Made by a program: the position numbers and the translations under genes. Below, one piece after another: positions 59,901 to 64,000 of a stretch of 64,000 bases of DNA; within the stretch, counting starts at the first letter, position 1; every line of letters starts with the position of its first letter. Source of the stretch: Acetobacterium tundrae. Lineage in GTDB: Bacteria; Bacillota; Clostridia; Eubacteriales; Eubacteriaceae. Location of the stretch: positions 1 through 64,000 of the forward strand of contig NZ_RXYB01000006.1 of NCBI RefSeq assembly GCF_008086615.1, read 5' to 3'. Below the pieces are notes generated by a model. The model saw only the letters and a list, made by a program, of their open reading frames with translations, did not search any database and was not told where the DNA came from.

Positions 59901-62711
59901 TTAAGCAAAATCGATCAGGTTAAAATACTTTATGAGGTTTTAAAAGCCCATGAATATTGGCGCTTAATGGATTTAAAAGTGGATTTGGTCATATTGAGCG
60001 ACGAGGAATACAGTTATTCTTTACCATTATATGCCCTCATATCCGACATTGTATTGTCAACCCAGACCCATGACATATTAAAAACCAGTGAAGATGTTTT
60101 TATCCTGGAAAAAAATAAATTGGATGAAGAAGATGTCTTTCTGATTTATGCTGTCGCCAGAGTGATATTAAAAGGCGGGGCTGGTATTATGAGAGATCAG
60201 ATAACCGATCATTCAGTCAATCAGTCAAAGATGCTGGAGCGTCAGACGTTTCCGCAAAAGAAGAAATTTTTGAGTAAACCCATCAATTTCCCAATGCCTC
60301 AGACTGAAGAGCAAAATCTGTTATACAACAATGGTATTGGCGGGTTTGGTTCAGATGGAAGTGACTATGTTGTTCAATTGGGAAAGGGTCAGAATACACC
60401 GGCGCCCTGGGTGAATGTGATCACAAATCCTGAATTTGGATTTATGGTTTCAGAGTCGGGTTCAGGCTATACCTGGTATAAAAACAGCCATGAAAACAAG
60501 CTCACACCCTGGTCAAACGATGTCGTATCGGACAGTCCGGGAGAAGTGATCTATATCGGAGATGATGATACCGGAGAACTATGGACAGTAACGCCTTTAC
60601 CGATCCGGGAAGATGAGCCGTATATTATCCGGCACGGCTTTGGATATTCCTTATTTGAACATAACAGTCACGGAATCAAGCAACGAATGACCCAGCATGT
60701 GCCAGTGAGTGAATCCGTGAAAATAAGTCTGGTCAATTTAAAAAATGACTCAGATCTGGAGAGACATTTAACCCTGACTTATTACATCCGACCGGTTTTG
60801 GGTGTAAGTGATCAATTTACGGCCATGCATATCAAAACCAGATTGGATGAATCTGGTGCTTTATTAATTGAAAATCCCTATAATGAGGATTATCCAGAGC
60901 AAATCTGCTTTATGGATGTCTCAATAAGAGCGCGTTCGGTTACCAGTGATCGAAAAGAATTTTTCGGAAGCGGTGACATGAGCAGTCCGGAGAGCTTATC
61001 ATATGAGCGTTTGACTGGTGCCTTAGGCACTGGTTTTGACCCTTGTGGGGTCATTCAGGTGAAGGTCACGCTTGAACCGAATGAAAGAAAAGACATTGTT
61101 TTCTTATTGGGAGTTGGGAATAATAGCGAAGCGGTTAATACGATAGCTAAAAAGTATTTAGATGTCAAGAATACAAAGGATTCACTGAATGAGGTTATCG
61201 GATTTTGGAAAAGTAAGCTGGAAATTATACAGGTGGATACACCAACGGTTTCCATGAATCTTATGCTGGACGGATGGCTTGAGTATCAGGTCATTTCCTG
61301 CAGATTATGGGGGCGATCAGGATTTTATCAATCCGGAGGTGCCTTTGGTTTTAGAGATCAGCTTCAGGATGCTTTAGCTGTTGCCAATTTTTGGCCGGAA
61401 ATATCCCGGTCTCAAATACTCCTCCATGCAAGTCATCAGTATGTTCAGGGAGACGTTCAGCATTGGTGGCATGATCCGAAAGGATTGGGGACCCGAACGC
61501 ATTTTTCAGACGATCGTTTGTGGCTGCCCTATGTGACCGCTGAATATATCCGGATTACTGGGGATGGTGATATATTAAATGAAGAAATTCCATTTATAGA
61601 AGAATCGGAGTTAATAGAATTTGAAGATGAAAGATGTGGAATTCCAAAGCAGGTCAACGTTCAGTCATCCTTGTATGACCACTGTTTAAGAGCCATTGAG
61701 ATTTCCCTGAAATTCGGGGAACACGGGCTTCCCCTGATGGGAACCGGAGATTGGAATGATGGGATGAACACAGTGGGAAACAAAGGCCGTGGAGAAAGCG
61801 TCTGGCTGGGCTGGTTTTTAGTTGCTGTCATTGACGGATTTATACCGCTATGTAAAAAAATAGGGGATCAGGAAATCGCTGAAAAGTACGCCGAAGTAAG
61901 AATAAAAACAATCGAAGCAATTGAAAAGAGCGCATGGGATGGAAACTGGTACAGACGGGCCTATTTTGATAACGGACAACCATTGGGTTCGGTGCAGAAC
62001 AGTGAGTGCAAGATTGATTCCATTGCGCAGAGCTGGTCGGTTATCTCAGGAGCGGGAAATACTGAGCGGTCACTTCAGGCGATGAGGTCTTTGGAAGACT
62101 ATCTTGTCAGCAGAGAAGATGGGTTGATCAAACTGCTGACCCCGCCATTTGACAAATCAGATCTTGAACCCGGGTATATCAAGGGATATATCCCAGGGGT
62201 CAGAGAAAACGGGGGACAATATACCCATGCAGCAGCCTGGGCTATTATTGCCTTTGCAAAACTGGGTGACGGTGACAAAGCCTGGGAACTGTTTGAACTG
62301 ATTAATCCGATTAACCATACCTCAAACTTGAGAGACTATTCTAGATACAAGGTAGAACCTTATGTATTAGCCGCTGATGTTTATTCGACTTATCCTCATA
62401 CCGGAAGGGGTGGCTGGACATGGTATACCGGAGCTGCCGGCTGGTTGTACAGAGCCGGGTTGGAGTACATTCTGGGATTCCAGAAAAACGGAGAAACCAT
62501 TATCATGGATCCTTGTATTCCCGGGAAGTGGAAAGAATATAATCTGAAATACAACTATCTGGGCACAACTTATGATATTAAAGTGAAAAACCCGGAGGGG
62601 GTTAACAAAGGCGTTAAAAAAATATCAGTTGACGGAATAATATCCACCAGAAATGTGATTAATCTGGTGGATGATAAAGAAAATCATGAGATTGAAGTTC
62701 ACATGGGATGA
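53922..62711 (+). CDS. NdvB/Cgs-type cyclic beta-1,2-glucan synthase (GT84 + GH94)
   Basis: 2929 residues, the size of NdvB/Cgs. Membrane segments lie at about 7-27, 433-455 and 462-486. The GT84 glycosyltransferase follows with LDSDTILP (D654-x-D656), HDLLEGSYVRTGLVTD and RLHRWVRGDWQ (about 799), then four to six membrane helices (about 845-1015). The glycoamylase-like (PF10091) domain has WTGTMFEYLMPLL (about 1430), PWGTSESGYNVMD and GFYEAADYTPER. The GH94 part has beta-sandwich regions (about 1640-2350) and a catalytic barrel with GTGDWNDGMNTVG (catalytic Asp 2613) and GGWTWYTGAAGW. The GT84 part makes the linear beta-1,2-glucan from UDP-glucose, the middle domain is the cyclising transglycosylase (GH189) as I recall the literature, and GH94 trims by phosphorolysis. 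Product: osmoregulatory or surface cyclic glucan. GAAAGGA precedes the ATG. Confidence 0.92.
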   Translation: MDAYLRLLIEGGVLLAGTLVFLWIFLIKSGKTPKLNMRDASLSSEELEDHAKKIAFEHSVSVKKRSSKSPILRMNDNYKFIMTVYKELNEDVQKKFAVPPASEWLLDNFYVIEKQVKGLRRDLKKSDYIRLPVLKSGLLKGQIRIFAVAVELVAHTDGQIDEKILSDYLKAYQSHSVLFDREIVALPMMITLALIENIRVLCEDIRKTQTQWHKADKIFVKWIENEEYDTRKTVKLLQDSLKSLDEVEPSFVEHLFYRLRRSGRSYVEVLQNMDENLDKLGTTTEEITKKEHSTQSVNTVTMGNSITSIHFFSSLDWSDLFESVSMVEQILKQDPDGTYPLMDIATRSHYRTKVEELALSFGVSELYLAKMAIAFAKEAYIKSNQSESVDASIQRTWHVGYYLIGNGIKNLENREKKINSFSPKAESMGKKNPGILYIGSMGLITLLFVFIAVRYSNFTTSSHVVLFSILAIIAVLIPASEIAVDVVNWIVCHALKPAFFPRLQLKDGIPETMSTIVAIPTLLSDENRVKELLAGLESHYLSNREDHLYFALIGAFRDSDEAAMKDDEAIIETALSGIKELNDKYAKESTDKFYFFHRDSQYSKENDKWIGWERKRGALMEFNDLILGATDTSFSYVSSKNPPFSNVKYIITLDSDTILPMGMAKKMIATMAHPLNRPVIDKERGVVVEGYGLMQPRVEVDNESSNRSLFSRIFTGQEGIDPYATAISDVYQDLFGEGIFVGKGIYDLTVFQSIMKDAIPDNTILSHDLLEGSYVRTGLVTDLKLVDSYPSKYNSFSLRLHRWVRGDWQLVPILFRKIFDRSHSKIFNPLSRLSKWKIFDNLRRSLVSPALMLLAFLSFTFLPGSIYFWLAYFFLAQAFPLILGVIGYLFSARIGNDRIKRYTPVMFGLKAVLMQFLLTLLFLPYQAWLMASAIVVTLVRVFITKKNLLEWVTADDVEKFQKNSLISYISTMKASLFQAPLVVLFAFIFKSEAILLSLAFFLVWVSGPLIAYFISKDHQEKLFKISESDTHELGRITRKTWRYFEDFSNARSHYLIPDNYQADPPRGLAQRTSPTNIGLGLLAPLSARDFGYIGTFKMVDLIEKTVDTIETLEKWNGHLLNWYDTLTLKPLHPAYISTVDSGNLLCYLITLKQGLKDYLHSPVVDPRFSNGIRDTLHCAGKKDYSAYDEILPMDTRTGNPSVDLMDWNQTLNTLSREEHLADLDEGVWKTKLEDMISMFKNDMTKWMPGIDLLEKIPEGLSKYGEKDDVCSNIEELLSMLKKNTDLYDLPQTYKDSAEIATKLADAIRKTNQDSHSEWIKWLIDLAETLNTAVSAIQQFINRYMTLIERIDALSKAMDFLPLYDKKKELFSIGFNLEEKKLTNSFYDLLASESRQTSYVCIAKGKIPASHWFKLGRALTNVDHYKGLISWTGTMFEYLMPLLIMKSYKNTLLDETYSFVIKSQKKYGNERAMPWGTSESGYNVMDKDHDYRYKAIGVPWLGLKRGLIEDAVTAPYATFLALMVEPEDAIKNIKRLKAEGLEGPYGFYEAADYTPERLGFETKRAVIKSFMAHHQGMSLMALNNCMNKNIMQTRFHEDPEINAARLLLQEKVSSDLIFTKGTKEKVVPYKGKIYKKESSVRRFTRPDPILPKTHILSNGNYSIMITDRGTGYSKSKMAAVTRWREDSTLDQYGMFFYLRNIDTNAVWSAAYSPINVMPDKYEVVFTADKATFKRTDGEIETKTEVIVASSDNVEIRRVTLKNTGEKAYALELTSYFEVVMAPQAGDIAHMAFSNLFVETEFNPNKKCIIANRRPRSDSDKSMWLGNAVVLKGTILGDIQYETDRMQMIGRGNNVKNPVVMNQEKPLSNTTGPVLDPVMSFRLKVKIEPGKTAQFSFITAFSESEESLLNLIDQYGNFGAVEGAFKLALTRSQVETKYLNLDAEEIELYQDMISHIVFISPAKRMSQELILKNTQGQSALWKYGISGDNPIVVVDLSKIDQVKILYEVLKAHEYWRLMDLKVDLVILSDEEYSYSLPLYALISDIVLSTQTHDILKTSEDVFILEKNKLDEEDVFLIYAVARVILKGGAGIMRDQITDHSVNQSKMLERQTFPQKKKFLSKPINFPMPQTEEQNLLYNNGIGGFGSDGSDYVVQLGKGQNTPAPWVNVITNPEFGFMVSESGSGYTWYKNSHENKLTPWSNDVVSDSPGEVIYIGDDDTGELWTVTPLPIREDEPYIIRHGFGYSLFEHNSHGIKQRMTQHVPVSESVKISLVNLKNDSDLERHLTLTYYIRPVLGVSDQFTAMHIKTRLDESGALLIENPYNEDYPEQICFMDVSIRARSVTSDRKEFFGSGDMSSPESLSYERLTGALGTGFDPCGVIQVKVTLEPNERKDIVFLLGVGNNSEAVNTIAKKYLDVKNTKDSLNEVIGFWKSKLEIIQVDTPTVSMNLMLDGWLEYQVISCRLWGRSGFYQSGGAFGFRDQLQDALAVANFWPEISRSQILLHASHQYVQGDVQHWWHDPKGLGTRTHFSDDRLWLPYVTAEYIRITGDGDILNEEIPFIEESELIEFEDERCGIPKQVNVQSSLYDHCLRAIEISLKFGEHGLPLMGTGDWNDGMNTVGNKGRGESVWLGWFLVAVIDGFIPLCKKIGDQEIAEKYAEVRIKTIEAIEKSAWDGNWYRRAYFDNGQPLGSVQNSECKIDSIAQSWSVISGAGNTERSLQAMRSLEDYLVSREDGLIKLLTPPFDKSDLEPGYIKGYIPGVRENGGQYTHAAAWAIIAFAKLGDGDKAWELFELINPINHTSNLRDYSRYKVEPYVLAADVYSTYPHTGRGGWTWYTGAAGWLYRAGLEYILGFQKNGETIIMDPCIPGKWKEYNLKYNYLGTTYDIKVKNPEGVNKGVKKISVDGIISTRNVINLVDDKENHEIEVHMG

Positions 62712-62714
62712 TAG

Positions 62715-62763
62715 AAAAAGGGGCCAATATTGCAGATGCTCATGCAATATCGGCCCCTTTTGT
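62715..62763. terminator. Bidirectional terminator between the glucan synthase and csbD
   Basis: AAAAAGGGGCC-a-ATATTGCA (62715-62734) pairs with TGCAATAT-c-GGCCCCTTTTT (62743-62762); A and T runs serve both convergent genes. Confidence 0.9.
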
Positions 62764-62766
62764 CTA

Positions 62767-62994
62767 CTATTTGTGTTTATCGATGGTGTCATTTATATTT
62801 CCTGCGACGTTTTCTTTTAGTTTATCTGCATTATCGCCGATTTCCGCTGTTCTTTTCTCTAGTTCGCCTTTTTTAGACTGAATTTTACCTTTTAATTCCA
62901 ACTCGTCATTGTTGGTAACTTTTCCAACTGTCTCCTTCACTCCGCCCACGAGCTTATCTTTGGTTGATTCGATTTTAACTTTTGTATTTGACAT
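62767..62994 (-). CDS. CsbD family stress protein (second copy)
   Basis: 75 residues. KIESTKDKLVGGVKETVGKV and ELELKGKIQSKKGELEKR are CsbD blocks, with NINDTIDKHK at the end as in the copy at 40039. It lies 44 bases downstream of the lmo0937-like gene in one operon. A CsbD and lmo0937 pair suggests a general-stress unit, in agreement with the sigma-B-like promoter upstream. Confidence 0.88.
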   Translation of the reverse strand: MSNTKVKIESTKDKLVGGVKETVGKVTNNDELELKGKIQSKKGELEKRTAEIGDNADKLKENVAGNINDTIDKHK

Positions 62995-63038
62995 AATTAA
63001 AGCCTACTTTCAATAATTTATTTTGTTTAGAACTCATT

Positions 63039-63182
63039 CTATCTACTACGTCGAACAAGATTGACTACAATTAGAATAACAGCGATCACGAGAAGAATAT
63101 GAATTAATCCGCCAAACGTATAAGAAGTAATCAACCCTAAAATCCATAATACACAGAGAACAATTGCTATAGTCCATAGCAT
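63039..63182 (-). CDS. lmo0937 family small membrane protein
   Basis: 47 residues: MLWTIAIVLCVLWILGLITS, YTFGGLIHILLVIAVILIVV and NLVRRSR, two membrane helices, the full lmo0937 pattern. GGGTGAT precedes the ATG. In Listeria and Bacillus relatives belong to general-stress regulons. First gene of the operon with csbD. It is too short for routine gene calling. Confidence 0.85.
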   Translation of the reverse strand: MLWTIAIVLCVLWILGLITSYTFGGLIHILLVIAVILIVVNLVRRSR

Positions 63183-63338
63183 TTTTATCACCCTTTCTTA
63201 GTTATTGCGTCTATTTTAATATTATACCCAATATAATGCTACTTAAACATATGCTATAGTCCATAGCATTTTTATCACCCTTTCTTAGTTATTGCGTTTA
63301 CTTTAATATTATACCCAATATAATGCTACTTAAACATA
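63166..63338. repeat. Tandem direct repeat of about 87 bp covering promoter, leader and first codons of lmo0937-like gene
   Basis: 63166-63251 and 63253-63338 agree at almost all positions (differences such as GTCTATTTT against GTTTACTTT). Each unit carries GGGTGAT, ATGCTATGGACTATAGC and the sigma-B-like promoter; the outer copy retains only five codons of the gene. Upstream to 63631 nothing else is supported except the amylase ribosome site. Confidence 0.85.
63224..63248 (-). promoter_or_regulatory. Sigma-B-like promoter of the lmo0937-csbD operon
   Basis: On the minus strand GTTTAA (63243-63248), 13 bases, GGGTAT (63224-63229) fits the sigma-B pattern GTTTaa-N12-15-GGGwAw. A sigma-A reading uses the overlapping TATAAT (63221-63226) with a poor -35 TGTTTA. 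The same promoter is present again in the tandem copy about 87 bases upstream. Confidence 0.5.
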
Positions 63339-63631
63339 AATCAATATATTGAGATAGTTTAAACTGGATTTCCCTGGCGGCGATTTTGTTTATGTTTTCA
63401 AAATGCCTGGCACAAATCGTTTTGCTATTGGGACTTTTCATTTATGGTTATAGGAGGCCCACTTTCAAAATAAAGTCATATAAAAAAAGGTGATAAAAGG
63501 TGATACTAGTGTTTTTTATAAGTTGTTTAGGATAGAATGGAACAGTTAGAAAAATATTACGTTGAAATCGGGAATTTGCTTGTGAAGATAGTTATTCATT
63601 ATAAATTCAGCAAGAATGGAAGGTGTTCTAA

Positions 63632-64000
63632 ATGGGAAAAAATGGAGTCATGATTCAATATTTCGAATGGAATTTACCGGATGATGGTAAGCATTGGCAA
63701 AAATTAAAAGATGATGCCCAGCATTTAAAAGAAATAGGAATTAGTTTAGTTTGGATGCCCCCAGCAACAAAAGCAACGGGTACCAATGATGTTGGTTATG
63801 GGGTTTATGACTTATATGATTTAGGTGAATTTGATCAAAAGGGTGCGGTTCGTACAAAATATGGTACAAAAGAAGAATATTTAGCAGCGATCAAAGCTTT
63901 GCATGATAATGGCATTTTAGCAATTGCCGATATTGTATTAAACCATAAAGCAGGAGCAGATGAATCTGAACATTTTCCGGTCTATGAAGTTGATCCGAAT
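63632..64000 (+). CDS. Cytoplasmic alpha-amylase, GH13 subfamily 5 type (5' part, runs off the window)
   Basis: The first 123 codons from ATG 63632, with GGAAGGTG in front. GVMIQYFEWNLPDDGKHWQK, WMPPATKATGTNDVGYGVYDLYDLGEF and the GH13 region I IADIVLNHKAGAD are typical of the bacterial liquefying-type (AmyS) subfamily. No signal peptide, so intracellular, acting on glycogen-like or imported maltodextrins. Catalytic residues lie beyond the window. Confidence 0.92.
   Translation, partial: MGKNGVMIQYFEWNLPDDGKHWQKLKDDAQHLKEIGISLVWMPPATKATGTNDVGYGVYDLYDLGEFDQKGAVRTKYGTKEEYLAAIKALHDNGILAIADIVLNHKAGADESEHFPVYEVDPN

Overview
The window looks like a low-GC Gram-positive anaerobe of the class Clostridia, and most probably an acetogen of the Eubacteriaceae such as Acetobacterium. 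The evidence is a corrinoid methyltransferase pair of the O-demethylase type, a T-box leader, Clostridia-typical families (DUF1836, DUF6440, G5/3D proteins, AMMECR1/MEMO fusion), strong purine-rich ribosome binding sites and AT-rich spacers. The assignment to a genus is inference; no rRNA is present.

Left part (1-13.6 kb), core genome: a YhgE/Pip membrane protein (partial), a PAP2-like phosphatase with a 41-residue upstream ORF, DUF1836, a UvrD-type helicase, a T-box riboswitch in front of phenylacetate-CoA ligase, DUF6440, enolase, a MEMO1-AMMECR1 fusion, MutY, a G5/3D cell-wall protein, IlvE and two serine tRNAs.

Middle (13.6-31.8 kb), accessory: the 3' end of tRNA-Ser(GCU) with its terminator recurs near 18.2, 28.3 and 29.8 kb, with a smaller piece at 24.9 kb. 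This is the signature of repeated integration and excision at the tRNA. The intervals hold an MmeI-like restriction-modification enzyme, a broken phage-type repressor, an Rrf2 regulator with its methyltransferase, a notable pair of genes in which RsbW-like ATPase domains are fused to a MATE transporter and to a GNAT domain, a formylglycine-generating-enzyme-like membrane protein, four tandem YcxB-like membrane proteins, and many gene and IS remnants. No integrase is visible.

Right part (31.8-64 kb): a PucR regulator divergent from a URO-D methyltransferase and corrinoid protein (a methyltransfer module of acetogens); a DUF2089/SHOCT/holin-like envelope operon; hydrolases; YihY; CsbD; a MarR regulator with two flavoproteins under a 40-bp palindrome; an AraC-MFS-isochorismatase cluster; a CheX-like/CheY pair; a four-gene split-barrel/ferredoxin/VOC operon; a TetR-DUF2087-esterase operon; and a 2929-residue NdvB-type cyclic beta-1,2-glucan synthase. 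The glucan synthase is followed by an lmo0937-csbD stress operon with a duplicated sigma-B-like promoter and by the start of a cytoplasmic alpha-amylase.

The most novel-looking material is the MATE-ATPase/ATPase-GNAT pair (20.2-23.5 kb), the tRNA-Ser repeat array with its YcxB-like paralogues, the Trp-type T-box on paaK, and the redox operon at 48.5-50.5 kb. All functions are predictions from sequence reading; no database search was possible.
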